From Nakamurella multipartita DSM 44233 (GTDB lineage: Bacteria; Actinomycetota; Actinomycetes; Mycobacteriales; Nakamurellaceae): a stretch of DNA of 64,000 bases. The notes beneath the pieces were generated by a model, which saw only the letters and a list, made by a program, of their open reading frames with translations, had not been told where the DNA came from and did not search any database. The position numbers and the translations under genes were made by a program. Where the stretch lies: the NCBI RefSeq assembly GCF_000024365.1, contig NC_013235.1, forward strand, positions 3,348,001 through 3,412,000. The letters run 5' to 3'. Positions 20,202 through 29,939 of the stretch are shown here, one piece after another; the first letter of the stretch is position 1; every line of letters begins with the position of its first letter.

Positions 20202-20261
20202 GCCGAGTGTGCAGAAACCGCCCCCAACAACGTTGGTGAGGGCGGTTTCTGCACACTCGGC
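20202..20261. terminator. Long perfect hairpin between livF and cas3
   Basis: Two 22-nt arms (20202-20223 and 20240-20261) are perfectly complementary. The bases between them add a 5-bp CCAAC/GTTGG stem with a 3-nt bulge. There is no U-tract on either side. It lies 21 bp after the livF stop and 110 bp before cas3, so it probably separates the liv and cas transcripts; it could also be a mobile palindromic repeat. Confidence 0.7.
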
Positions 20262-20282
20262 GCACCAGGCGCGCGGCGCGGG

Positions 20283-21002
20283 TCAGGCCACGCCGAGGTA
20301 GGCCTCCTTGATCGCCGGGTCGGCCAGCAACTCCTTGCCCGGACCGGTCTTGACGACCTCACCGGTTTCCAGGATGTAGGCCCGGCTGGACCGGGACAGC
20401 GCCTGCTGGGCGTTCTGCTCGACCAGCAGGATGGTCACGCCGGTGGCGTTGATCTCCGAGATGATGCGGAAGATCTGCTGGATGACCATGGGCGCCAGAC
20501 CCATGGACGGCTCGTCGAGCAGCAGCACCCGGGGGCGGGCCATCAGCGCGCGGCCGATCGCCACCATCTGCTGCTCGCCGCCGGACATGGTGCCGCCGAC
20601 CTGGGAGCGCCGTTCGGCCAGTCTCGGGAACAGTTCGAAGACCTTGTCCAGGGTCTCCTGGTAGGCCGCCTTGGACTCGAACTTGCGCCCGTAATGGCCC
20701 ATGTCCAGGTTCTCCTGGACGGTCATCCCGGGGAATACACCGCGACCCTCGGGCGACTGCACGATGCCGGCGATCACCCGCTTGTAGGCCTTCATCTTGG
20801 TGATGTCCTGGCCGTCGAAGATGATCGACCCTCGGGACAGCGGCCGGACCCCGGAAATGGCCCGCATGGTGGTGGTCTTGCCGGCGCCGTTGGCGCCGAT
20901 CAGGGTGACCAGCTCGCCCTTCTCCACCGAGATGGAGATCCCGTGCAGCGCCTCGATCCGGCCGTAGGCAACGGCCATGTCCTTGATCTCAAGCAGTGGC
21001 AT
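20283..21002 (-). CDS. livF: Branched-chain amino-acid ABC transporter ATP-binding protein LivF
   Basis: LivF is one of the two ATPases driving Leu/Ile/Val uptake. The 239-residue protein has Walker A GANGAGKTT (about 36-44), the LivF-type SPEGRGVFPGMTVQENLDMG, the signature MSGGEQQMVAIGRALM and Walker B LLLDEPSMGLAP. It is the last gene of the five-gene liv cluster and overlaps livG by 14 nt. Confidence 0.95.
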   Translation of the reverse strand: MPLLEIKDMAVAYGRIEALHGISISVEKGELVTLIGANGAGKTTTMRAISGVRPLSRGSIIFDGQDITKMKAYKRVIAGIVQSPEGRGVFPGMTVQENLDMGHYGRKFESKAAYQETLDKVFELFPRLAERRSQVGGTMSGGEQQMVAIGRALMARPRVLLLDEPSMGLAPMVIQQIFRIISEINATGVTILLVEQNAQQALSRSSRAYILETGEVVKTGPGKELLADPAIKEAYLGVA

Positions 21003-21989
21003 CGTCGGGCACCCCCAGGTAGGCGGCGACGACCGCCGGATTGTCCCGGATCTCGGCGGGCAGGCCTTCGGCGATCTTCTTGCCGAACTCCAGCACCACG
21101 ATCCGGTCGGTCACGCCCATGACCAGGCGCATGTCGTGCTCGATCAGCAACACCGTGTACCCGTCCGCGCGGATCTTGCGGATCAGGTCCATCAGCGCGA
21201 CCTTCTCCGCCGGATTGAACCCAGCAGCCGGTTCATCAAGGCAGAGCAGCTTGGGTTCGGTGGCCAGCGCGCGGGCGATCTCCAACCGCCGCTGGTCGCC
21301 GTAGGACAGGTTGCGGGCCTTCTCGGTGGCCCGAGCGCCGATCCCGACGAATTCCAGCAGCGCCAAGCCGCGGTCGATGGCGTCGCGCTCCTCGTGCCGG
21401 TGCCGGGGCAGCCGGAATGTCGCGCCGGGCACGGAGGTCCGGTGCCGGGCGTCGGTGCCCACCACCACGTTCTCCAGCGCGGTCATCTCGCCGAACAGCC
21501 GAACGTTCTGAAAGGTGCGGGCGATGCCGAGCCGGGTGATCTGGTTGCGCTTGAGCTTGGCCATCACCTGGCCGTCGAAGGTGACCGTGCCCGACGTCGG
21601 CCGGTAGACGCCGGTCATCGCGTTGAAGCAGGTGGTCTTGCCGGCCCCGTTCGGGCCGATCAGGCCGAGGATCTCGCCCCGCCGGATGGTGAAGGTCACC
21701 GAGTCCAGCGCGGTCAGGCCGCCGAACTTGACGGTGACCCCTTCCAGCTTGACCAGCGGTTCGCCGACCTCGGTCTCGATCTCCCGGGTGGGCGCGACGA
21801 TCTCGGCGACCACCTCCGGGTTGGCCAGTTCGGGCGCGACGTCGGTGACATCGACCTCCACCGCGTCGTCGACGATCATCGGGCCGACCGGCTGATCGAA
21901 GGCGTCCTCGGACGAGGAGCGGTACTCCTCGCCGACCTCCGCGCCGGCCTCGATACCGCCCGGGTCGTGCGGGGATTCGGAGTCGCGGC

Positions 21990-21993
<4 letters not shown>
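20989..21993 (-). CDS. livG: Branched-chain amino-acid ABC transporter ATP-binding protein LivG
   Basis: The second ATPase of the liv importer. From about residue 80 it is a standard LivG: Walker A GPNGAGKTTCFNAMTG, a YGDQRRLEIARAL signature and LDEPAAGFNPAEK. The first 80 residues are an acidic, poorly ordered extension not usual in LivG; no later start is clearly better, since the start overlaps the livM stop. Substrate class is inferred from the cluster; urea or other amide importers have similar ATPases. Confidence 0.93.
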
Positions 21994-23212
<1,219 letters not shown>

Positions 23213-23216
<4 letters not shown>

Positions 23217-24250
23217 ACCCGTGCCCTCCCGAGAGACTCGCCGAGAATGCCGGTCGGCCGGAACATCAGGATCAGGATCAGCAGGACGAAGGCGACCACG
23301 TCACGCCAGCCGGTGCCGAACAGCACCTGACCATAGTTCTCCATGACGCCCAGAATCAGGCCACCGAGCAGGGCGCCGCGCAAGTTGCCGATGCCGCCGA
23401 GGACGGCCGCACAGAAGGCCTTGATGCCGAGGATGAAGCCGCCCGAGTAGACGATCCCGTTGGGGATCTTCAGGGTGTAGAGCAGCGCGGCGGCACCGGC
23501 CAGGATGCCGCCGATCAGGAAGGTCAGCATGATGACCCGCTCGCGGCTCACGCCCATCAACGTCGCCGTGGTCGGATCCTGGGCCACTGCGCGGATCCCC
23601 CGGCCGAACTTGGTCCGGTTGACGAAGGTGTCGGTGCCCAGGGACAGCACGAACGCGGCCACGAGGATGATCAGGGTGATGTTGGTGACGTCGGCGCCGA
23701 AGAGGGTGAACTGAGTCTCCGGCTCGACCAGTCGGATGGGCACCTGGGCGTTGACCCCGCCCAGCTCACCGCCGGTCAAGACGGGCAGGACGTAGTGCAC
23801 GAACTCCTGCAAAACAAAAGACGCCCCGATCGCGGTGATCAGAAAGACCAGCGAGGGGGCGTTGCGCTTGCGCAGGGGCCGGTAGGCGAGTCGTTCCAGG
23901 CCCACCGCGGCGCCACCGGAAACGGCCATGCCACCGAGCATGGCGATCCCGAGATACATGATCGTCAGGAACGTACCTTCGCTGTAGACATTCCCGCTGG
24001 GCGTGAACCCCAGCAACATCAGCGTCGCGTACTGCCCGAACATGCCGAGCATGAAGATCTCGGAGTGCGCGAAGTTGATCAATCGCAGCACGCCGTAGAC
24101 CAGCGTGTAACCGACCGCGACCAGCGCGTAGATCGCACCGTAGGCCAATCCGTCGATGGTGAGCTGCCAGAACAGATTGCCCAGCGCCTCGACGTTGAAG
24201 TTGATCGGCGCCGCAGACAGCGACACCGCCGCTACCGCCAAACCCGTCAT
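23213..24250 (-). CDS. livH: Branched-chain amino-acid ABC transporter permease LivH
   Basis: The partner permease of LivM. The 345-residue protein has the conserved GLAYGAIYALVAVGYTLVYG start in its first membrane segments, INFAHSEIFMLGMFG, and the EAA loop GRGIRAVAQDPTTATLMGV. A hydrophobic N-terminal stretch of about 20 residues precedes the core. It is separated from livK by 119 bp that hold a strong hairpin. Confidence 0.95.
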
Positions 24251-24300
24251 CGCACTCCTTCTCCACGCTCGCGCATCGGCACGATAAGGACCCGAACGGC

Positions 24301-24342
24301 CGCGTGGCCGGAGGCCCTGCTCAGGGTTCCTCCGGCCACGCG
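24301..24342 (-). terminator. Hairpin between livK and livH
   Basis: Perfect 14-bp arms (24301-24314 and 24329-24342) enclose a small inner CCCTG-CTC-AGGG stem. It lies just after livK, so it could reduce read-through or protect the livK mRNA and give more binding protein than permease. No U-tract is seen. Confidence 0.6.
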
Positions 24343-24369
24343 ACGGACGGCTCTGGTGCTGCTGTGGTG

Positions 24370-25647
24370 CTACTGGACCTTGTAGATCCAGATCAGGGAC
24401 GACGCCAGCTCACCGGTGGAGTCCCACTTGTACTGCCGGGCCAGACCCTGCCCGTCGTAATTCTTGACGAAGTTGACCAGGCCTGCCCGATCGGTGATGC
24501 CGGAGTCGATTCCGGTCAGCATGATCGTGGTCAGGTCGTAACCCTCGACCGAGTAGACGCCGGGCTCGGCCCCGTTGTTGACCTGCGCGTACGTCGCCGC
24601 AAATTCCTCGGGAGCCGGACCGCACGGGCACGACAGCACCGCGTCCTTGGTGGCCTGGCCACCCTGGGAGACGAACTGCGGATCGTTGGTGCCGTCGGCC
24701 GAGACGAAGGTCGCGGTCACGCCGGCGTCCCGCAGCTGCTGGACGAACGGCGCAGCCTCGGCGTAGTACCCGGCGTAGAACACCGCATCCGGAGCCGCAC
24801 CCTTGACCAGCTGAACGGTCGCCGAGAAGTCCTTGTCGCCCACCTTGACCTGACCGGTGCAACCACCGTCGACCGCCGATCCGAGAGCCGGAGTGACTTC
24901 GGCCGCCAGTCCGGCACCGTAGGAGGAGCTGTCGTCGATGACGCAGACCTTCTTGTAGCCGAGGGTGTTGACCAAGTACTTGCCCACCGAGGGGCCCTGC
25001 ACGCCGTCATTGGCCAGACCACGGAAGAAGTTGGTCCAGCCATTGGTGGTCAGCGAGACGCGGGTGGCCGACGCGGTCAGCGACAGCAGGTTGGCCTGGT
25101 TGAAGATCGGACCGGTGGCCTCGGTCTCACCGGAGAACGCCGGGCCGAGCAGCCCGATGACGCTGGTGTCGCCGACGATCTGCGGCGCGACCTGGGTGGC
25201 CTTCTGCGGATCACCCTCGGTGTCGAACTGCTTGATGGTGACGGTGCAGTTCGGGTTGGCCTTGTTGTGCTCCTCAATGGCCACGTTCGCGCCATAGAGG
25301 ATGTTCAGGCCCAGAGCCGCGTTCGGCCCGGTGAGAGCGCCGGCCATGGCGATCGAGGTCGCCGGGCAGGTCGCCCCACCCTTGCCGGCCGCGGTGACCG
25401 GGGTCCCGCCGCTCGAGGCAGAGACTTCCTTGCCGTCCTTGTCGATCTGCAGCTGGGGCTGGATGGACAGGCCACCGGCCCCCGCACCGCCCGAGGCCGC
25501 GGCCGATCCCGAAGCGGCCGCCGAGCCCGACGCCGCCGCACTGGTCGTGGACCCGCTGTCGGTTGACTTCGATCCACAGGCTGCCAGCGTCAGTGCCGCA
25601 ACCGCGGCCAACCCGACGACGGCGGTTCGCACCGAACGTCGATGCAC
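24370..25647 (-). CDS. livK: Branched-chain amino-acid ABC transporter substrate-binding lipoprotein
   Basis: A 425-residue extracytoplasmic binding protein of the liv importer. It has a signal peptide with basic start (HRRSVR), a hydrophobic core and the lipobox LTLAAC, then a Ser/Ala/Gly linker, so it is a lipoprotein. The mature part carries type-I periplasmic-binding-protein motifs such as VIGLLGPAFSGETEATGPIFNQ (in pieces, VIGLLGP and FSGE) and GYKKVCVIDDSSSYG. The GTG at 25647 is preferred for a GGAGGTGG Shine-Dalgarno site and a normal signal peptide length. Confidence 0.93.
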   Translation of the reverse strand: MHRRSVRTAVVGLAAVAALTLAACGSKSTDSGSTTSAAASGSAAASGSAAASGGAGAGGLSIQPQLQIDKDGKEVSASSGGTPVTAAGKGGATCPATSIAMAGALTGPNAALGLNILYGANVAIEEHNKANPNCTVTIKQFDTEGDPQKATQVAPQIVGDTSVIGLLGPAFSGETEATGPIFNQANLLSLTASATRVSLTTNGWTNFFRGLANDGVQGPSVGKYLVNTLGYKKVCVIDDSSSYGAGLAAEVTPALGSAVDGGCTGQVKVGDKDFSATVQLVKGAAPDAVFYAGYYAEAAPFVQQLRDAGVTATFVSADGTNDPQFVSQGGQATKDAVLSCPCGPAPEEFAATYAQVNNGAEPGVYSVEGYDLTTIMLTGIDSGITDRAGLVNFVKNYDGQGLARQYKWDSTGELASSLIWIYKVQ

Positions 25648-25900
25648 GTGCCACCTCCGAAGATTTTGTTCACCGGTCGCGATCCGGCTGTGCCCAACTG
25701 GTGTCGACGTCGCCGACACGCGGGGAACCTATCCCACGGATGGCTCGCGGCACCGCATCTACGAGCCCTCGTAACCAAAATGCGACTCGCGGTTCACAAA
25801 AAACCCCCAAGCAGGTCACACGGGGTGATCAAAGTGACAGGTTATTCTCACCCGCTCGGTCCATCGGATGCGCCGTTCGTGCGTTGCCCGGAGACACAAA

Positions 25901-25930
25901 CAGGGTCGGCGGGCGAACCCGCCGACCCTG
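25901..25930 (-). terminator. Intrinsic-type terminator downstream of pdtaR
   Basis: Two perfect 13-nt arms (25901-25913 and 25918-25930) enclose a 4-nt loop that is UUCG on the minus-strand RNA, followed by UUUGUGU. It ends 21 bp after the pdtaR stop. The remaining bases up to livK (25648-25900) show no gene and presumably include the livK promoter. Confidence 0.8.
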
Positions 25931-25951
25931 GTCGGACAATCGTGGTGGAGC

Positions 25952-26536
25952 TCAGCTCTTGGCCGCGAGCCCTTCGAGCACCGCGTTGGCCACGGCCTGC
26001 ATCGAGGTGCGCCGGTCCATCGCCGTGCGTTGGATCCAGCGGAAGGCCTCCGGCTCGGTCATCTTCTGATGCGTCATCAGCAGGCCCTTGGCCCGGTCGA
26101 TGATCTTGCGGGCCTCCAGTCGCTGGCTGATGTCGGCCACTTCCTTGCGCAATGCGGCGGTCTCGGCGTACCGGGCAACGGCCAGTTCGATGGCCGGTAG
26201 CAGGTCGCCCTTGGAGAACGGCTTGACCAGGTAGGCCATGGCCCCGGCGTCCCGGGCCCGTTCGATGAGGTCCCGCTGTGAGAAGGCGGTCAGGATCACC
26301 ACCGGGGCGATCTGCTCACCGACGATCTCCGCGGCCGCGTCGATGCCGTCCTTCTTGGGCATCTTGACGTCCATGATGACCAGGTCCGGGCGCAGTTCGG
26401 TGGCCATGGTGACGGCCTGTTCGCCGTCCACCGCCTGTCCGACGACCTCGAAGCCCTCTTCGGCCAGCATTTCCGACAGATCAAGCCTGATCAGCGCCTC
26501 GTCCTCGGCGATGAGCACCCTTTTCGGCGCAGTCAT
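25952..26536 (-). CDS. pdtaR: ANTAR-domain response regulator PdtaR
   Basis: A two-component regulator that acts on RNA by antitermination, the partner of PdtaS-type histidine kinases in mycobacteria. The 194-residue protein has a receiver domain (acidic EDE near 11-13, phospho-acceptor Asp about 56 in VIMDVKMP, Lys in YLVKPFS about 106) and a C-terminal ANTAR domain (LEARKIIDRAKGLLM to RWIQRTAMDRR). Length and domain order match Rv1626 of M. tuberculosis, which lies in a comparable gene neighbourhood. No kinase gene is in the window. Confidence 0.93.
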   Translation of the reverse strand: MTAPKRVLIAEDEALIRLDLSEMLAEEGFEVVGQAVDGEQAVTMATELRPDLVIMDVKMPKKDGIDAAAEIVGEQIAPVVILTAFSQRDLIERARDAGAMAYLVKPFSKGDLLPAIELAVARYAETAALRKEVADISQRLEARKIIDRAKGLLMTHQKMTEPEAFRWIQRTAMDRRTSMQAVANAVLEGLAAKS

Positions 26537-26761
26537 CGGCCACCTCCCCTACCATGCCGGCGGCCCCCGATCGGACGCCGGTCCGGTCAAGCGTATCGGC
26601 CCAATGTGACGAACGCGCGTACGGAAGGCTCGTGGCGGTGTGACACACACGCCTTTCCGCCCGGGCAACCGACATCGTTGTCAGGCGTCGGGGGGGCCGA
26701 CCCGGGTCGGCCGCCCGGCCGGGCACCATTACGATGGTGCTGCCCCGGGCTGCCGGAGCCT

Positions 26762-26835
26762 GCCCCCGTATCCCAATTGGCAGAGGAAGCGGATTCAAAT
26801 CCCGCACAGTGTGAGTTCGAGTCTCACCGGGGGCA
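26762..26835 (+). tRNA. tRNA with CAA anticodon (Leu by anticodon)
   Basis: A 74-nt cloverleaf: acceptor arms GCCCCCG and CGGGGGC pair perfectly, the T arm is GTGAG-TTCGAGT-CTCAC, and the anticodon loop TTCAAAT gives CAA. The lowest anticodon-stem pair is an A-C mismatch. CCA is not encoded. The variable loop is short, unlike the long arm usual in bacterial tRNA-Leu, so the amino-acid identity is less sure than the presence of a tRNA. The region 26537-26761 before it holds a small GCACCAT/ATGGTGC hairpin (26722-26739) and no gene. Confidence 0.8.
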
Positions 26836-26886
26836 CCCAGCCGGCCTACGCGCGTCATCGAATGCGCCGGGCCGCATCACACCCGG

Positions 26887-27376
26887 TCAGTCGACGGTCA
26901 ACACGGTCTTGCCGGGGCCGGAGCGGGTGGACTGCGCGGCGCCCGCCTGCCCGAGCGGATAGGTGGCCGCCACCGTCGGCGTGAGCAGTCCGTCCTCGAC
27001 GAGCCGGACGAGTTCGGTCAGGCCCAGCCGATCCGACTCCACCAGCAACGCCGCGGTCCGCACCCCGCGCCGGGCGGCCGGCTCGGCGACCGGCTCGGCG
27101 ACCGGGGGCAGGCTCTGGGCCAGGGTCGCCACCAGCGTCCCCCCGGGCCGCAGGGCCGCGACGGCCTGGCCCGCGTAGGCCCCGACCGTCTCGAACACGA
27201 TGTCCAGGTCGCCGGCCACCGAGCTGAAGTCGGGCGTGGTGGTGTAGTCGATCACCTCGTCGGCGCCGAGCCCGCGCACGAAGGCGGCGTTGACCGCGGC
27301 GCCCGGCCAGCGGCAACGCGGCGGCCTGGGGTCAGCCGAATTCGTTCTGGCTGACGGCCAGCATGGTGTCGGTCAT
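26887..27376 (-). pseudogene. NADP-dependent quinone-oxidoreductase-like gene with internal deletion
   Basis: The start is visible at 27376: ATG begins MTDTMLAVSQNEFG, the usual N-terminus of zinc-type or quinone-reductase-like MDR proteins, but a TGA follows after 14 codons. From about 27300, in another frame, the C-terminal part resumes with NAAFVRGLGADEVIDYTTT and runs to a normal end (GPGKTVLTVD). The Rossmann GxGxxG segment and most of the catalytic domain are missing, so an internal deletion has removed roughly 150-200 codons. It is a remnant and not expected to be functional. Confidence 0.8.
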
Positions 27377-27431
27377 GGCGTCCACCCTCCGGGCGTGCAC
27401 CGGGCCCGCCAGAGCGAACACGGCAGGCTTC

Positions 27432-27851
27432 GATGGGATCACGCCACGATGGGGGCCGTCCGCGGGTCGACCGGATCGGCGGCCCGGAATGTCCGCCGGT
27501 AGGCCAGCGGCGAGACGCTCAATTCGGCGTTTATGTGCTGACGCAACGAATCACGACGCATCGCCGGGCGGCCCGGTTGGCGACCTTTGCGGAAACCAGC
27601 GACGGAACAGCGGCGCGCATTCCCAGTGCGTCGTGGCCGGACGCCCGTCCAGCAGGCCCGCCGCGGCCAGCACGAAACCCCGGTGCAGATCGAGGCGATC
27701 CGGCTGCCGGGCCGACAGCGACCGAGCACAGCACGACCTCGTACCGCTCGTCCGCGGCGCCGAAGATGCGCGCGGGGATACCCAGCTCGAAGGGGTAGAC
27801 GCCGTCCCGCACCAGGACCGCCACCACCCGGTGCCGGCGCCCGGTGATCAT
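27432..27851 (-). pseudogene. GlxA/AraC-family transcriptional regulator remnant
   Basis: The first 45 codons from ATG 27851 (HRVVAVLVRDGVYPFELGIPARIFG) match the N-terminus of GlxA-type regulators (DJ-1/PfpI domain plus AraC helix-turn-helix). Then the homology jumps: RIASICTG in one frame, FVLAAAGLLDGRPATTHWECAP in the next (a 1-nt deletion), and finally the helix-turn-helix end LRQHINAELSVSPLAYRRTFR. Most of both domains is lost. Such regulators often neighbour an oxidoreductase gene, and here both are decayed. Confidence 0.78.
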
Positions 27852-27891
27852 GGCCCGATTCTATCGGTGAGCACGAAAAGGGCGGCCGGCG

Positions 27892-28959
27892 TCAGGAGCC
27901 CGGACCGACCGTGTCGGCCGCGAACGCCTTCCGCAGGTCCTGGGCCGCCTCGGCGACGGCGGCCCGGGAACGCGCCGACAGGCCGATCATGTTGACGAAC
28001 CCGTGGACCAGGTCGGGTTCGCGGCGCAGCAACACCGGCACCCCGGCCCGGGCCAGCCGCTCCCCGAACTGTTCCCCCTCGTCCCGCAGCGGGTCGAAGC
28101 CGGCGGTGATCAGCTGGGTCGGTGGCATCCCGGTCAGGTCGTCGGCCAGCAGGATCGACGCCCGGGGGTCGTCGTAGGCGCTGGTCGAGGGCAGGTAGTG
28201 GTCGCGGAACCAGACGATGTCGGCGTCGGTGAGCAGGAAGCCCTCGCCGAACTGCTCCCGCGAGGCGGTCCGGCCGATCACCGCGCACGGCGGGTAGAAC
28301 AGCAGCAGCCGATCCGGGCCGGGTTCGCCGCCCCGAACGGCCAGGTGGGCCGCGACGGCGGCCAGATTGGCCCCGGCGCTGTCCCCGCCCAGGGCGATCG
28401 CACCGGGATCGGCGCCCAGGCTCGCCGCCCGGGCCCGGGCGAACCGCAGGCCGTCGACGGCGTCGATGACGGCGGCCGGGAACCGATGCTCGGGGGCCAG
28501 CCGGTAGGCCACGGCCAGGACCCGCAGTTGGGCGGTGACGGCCAGGAACCGGCACACCGTGTCGTGGCTGTTCAGGCTGCCGGTCACCCATCCCCCGCCG
28601 TGCAGGTAGACCAGCAGCGGCGAGCCGGCGGGCAGGCCGGCCGGTTCGTAGAGGCGGGCGGGCAGGGCCGGCCCGTCGCCGGCCCGGTCGATGATCAGGG
28701 CGCGGGTGTCGACGCCGGCCGGGGGTGGGCCGCCGACCAGGGCGGTCGCGACGTCCAGGTGCTCGCGGCGCCGGTCCACCGCCGCGGCCGGGGTGCCGGC
28801 ACTGCTCATCCGCTCCAACCGCAGCAGCAGCTGCAGGTCGGGATCCAGGCGCGCGCCGTCGACGACGACCGGTGGGCCGGCCAGCTTCTCCCGGGCGGCG
28901 GGGGGCAGGGTGCCGAAGACGAGGCGGATCGCCTGCTCCAGCGCCAGGGTCGACCGCAC
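27892..28959 (-). CDS. Alpha/beta hydrolase, hormone-sensitive-lipase family esterase
   Basis: A predicted carboxylesterase of about 355 residues. It has the oxyanion-hole motif LHGGGW, the nucleophile elbow GDSAG, the acid in DPLRDEGEQF and the catalytic His in HGF near the C-terminus, all in the order of the HSL (lipase H/LipN-like) family. No signal peptide is seen, so it is probably cytoplasmic. The GTG at 28959 is the first reasonable start in frame and is not strongly supported. It follows the sucrase/ferredoxin-like gene by 53 bp on the same strand and may belong to that unit. The natural substrate is unknown. Confidence 0.85.
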   Translation of the reverse strand: MRSTLALEQAIRLVFGTLPPAAREKLAGPPVVVDGARLDPDLQLLLRLERMSSAGTPAAAVDRRREHLDVATALVGGPPPAGVDTRALIIDRAGDGPALPARLYEPAGLPAGSPLLVYLHGGGWVTGSLNSHDTVCRFLAVTAQLRVLAVAYRLAPEHRFPAAVIDAVDGLRFARARAASLGADPGAIALGGDSAGANLAAVAAHLAVRGGEPGPDRLLLFYPPCAVIGRTASREQFGEGFLLTDADIVWFRDHYLPSTSAYDDPRASILLADDLTGMPPTQLITAGFDPLRDEGEQFGERLARAGVPVLLRREPDLVHGFVNMIGLSARSRAAVAEAAQDLRKAFAADTVGPGS

Positions 28960-29012
28960 CGCCGGAGCATAGGCCCTGACCGGGGGCGGGAGCGCCGGTG
29001 CGGGCCGACGAG

Positions 29013-29939
29013 TCAGGCGGGCAGCAGGGTCGGCGCGTAGACCATGGCCCGGCCCGGGGCCCCGGCCTGGCAGGTGAGCCACTGCGGCGGCGCCTGCGAC
29101 GCGTGCACCTGCACCCGCACCTCGGTGCCGGCCACGCGCAGGGCGACCACGATCCGATGCGGGTCGCTGCGGTCGGCACCGGTGACGCGCACGTCGCGCC
29201 ACCCGGCCGCCGGGAACCGTTGATGGGCCAGCACCATCGCCGCCTGCTCGGCCGAACCGAAGCCGACCCGGCCGCGCAGGCCGCCGGCGTCGACGACGCC
29301 GCGATCGGTGATCTCGACCAGCCCGGCGACCTGCTCGGGCTGCACCCGGCCGTAGAGCAGGCCGGCCGGCAGCACCAGCAGGTTGGCCGCGAACCGGTCG
29401 CCGCCGACATGGCTGCACTCCCAGACCCGTCCCGGCCGCAGGGCCTCCAGCGCGGCGGCCACCGGCCGGCCGCGGATGGCGCAGCAGGCGTCGTGGGTGC
29501 CGTGGGCGCAGACCAGATACTCGGGCTGGTCGGATGCTGTGTCGCCGGTTCCGGCCTCGCCGGACCGGCCGGCCGGCCGCTCCAGCACGGCGGCCACGTC
29601 CAACTCGAGCAGATCGCGGTCCTGGTCGAAGCGACCCCAGGTGACCTGCTCCCGGTCCGGGCGGCAATCGACGGCGGCCCACCGGCGGGCACCGTCGGCG
29701 ACGTGCCGGCCCGGCCGGCGGATGGCCACCACCCGGATCCCGGCGGCTTCCAGCCGGGCGACCAGCCGGTGCGCCACGGCGGTGTCGAATCGGGACGCGA
29801 GCAGCCCGGTGCGGCCCCACGGGCCCGGCTGCTCCACCAGCAGCAGCCGGGACGCCGGAAAGGCGCTGCCGACCATCGGATCCCCGCGCCCCGTCGCCTG
29901 CACCGAGCAACGGTCGAACCGGTCGGCCGGCTCAGCCAC
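29013..29939 (-). CDS. Sucrase/ferredoxin-like thioredoxin-fold protein
   Basis: A 308-residue member of the Suc/Fer-like family, whose members have thioredoxin-like [2Fe-2S] ferredoxin features. Visible are YLVCAHGTHDACCAIRGRPV (Cys about 144, 152, 153) and WECSHVGGDRFAANLLVLP (Cys about 175), the typical cluster-binding region. An N-terminal half similar in fold lacks these cysteines. The GTG start overlaps the stop of the upstream cupin gene by 8 nt (GTGGCTGA), showing coupling. A role as electron donor to the neighbouring oxygenase is plausible but inferred. Confidence 0.85.
   Translation of the reverse strand: MAEPADRFDRCSVQATGRGDPMVGSAFPASRLLLVEQPGPWGRTGLLASRFDTAVAHRLVARLEAAGIRVVAIRRPGRHVADGARRWAAVDCRPDREQVTWGRFDQDRDLLELDVAAVLERPAGRSGEAGTGDTASDQPEYLVCAHGTHDACCAIRGRPVAAALEALRPGRVWECSHVGGDRFAANLLVLPAGLLYGRVQPEQVAGLVEITDRGVVDAGGLRGRVGFGSAEQAAMVLAHQRFPAAGWRDVRVTGADRSDPHRIVVALRVAGTEVRVQVHASQAPPQWLTCQAGAPGRAMVYAPTLLPA

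Noticed and set aside
26481..26858. Minus-strand frame containing GETRTHTVRDLNPLPLPIG
   Set aside because: This is the antisense translation of the tRNA gene, a known type of spurious protein, and the rest of the frame runs into pdtaR.
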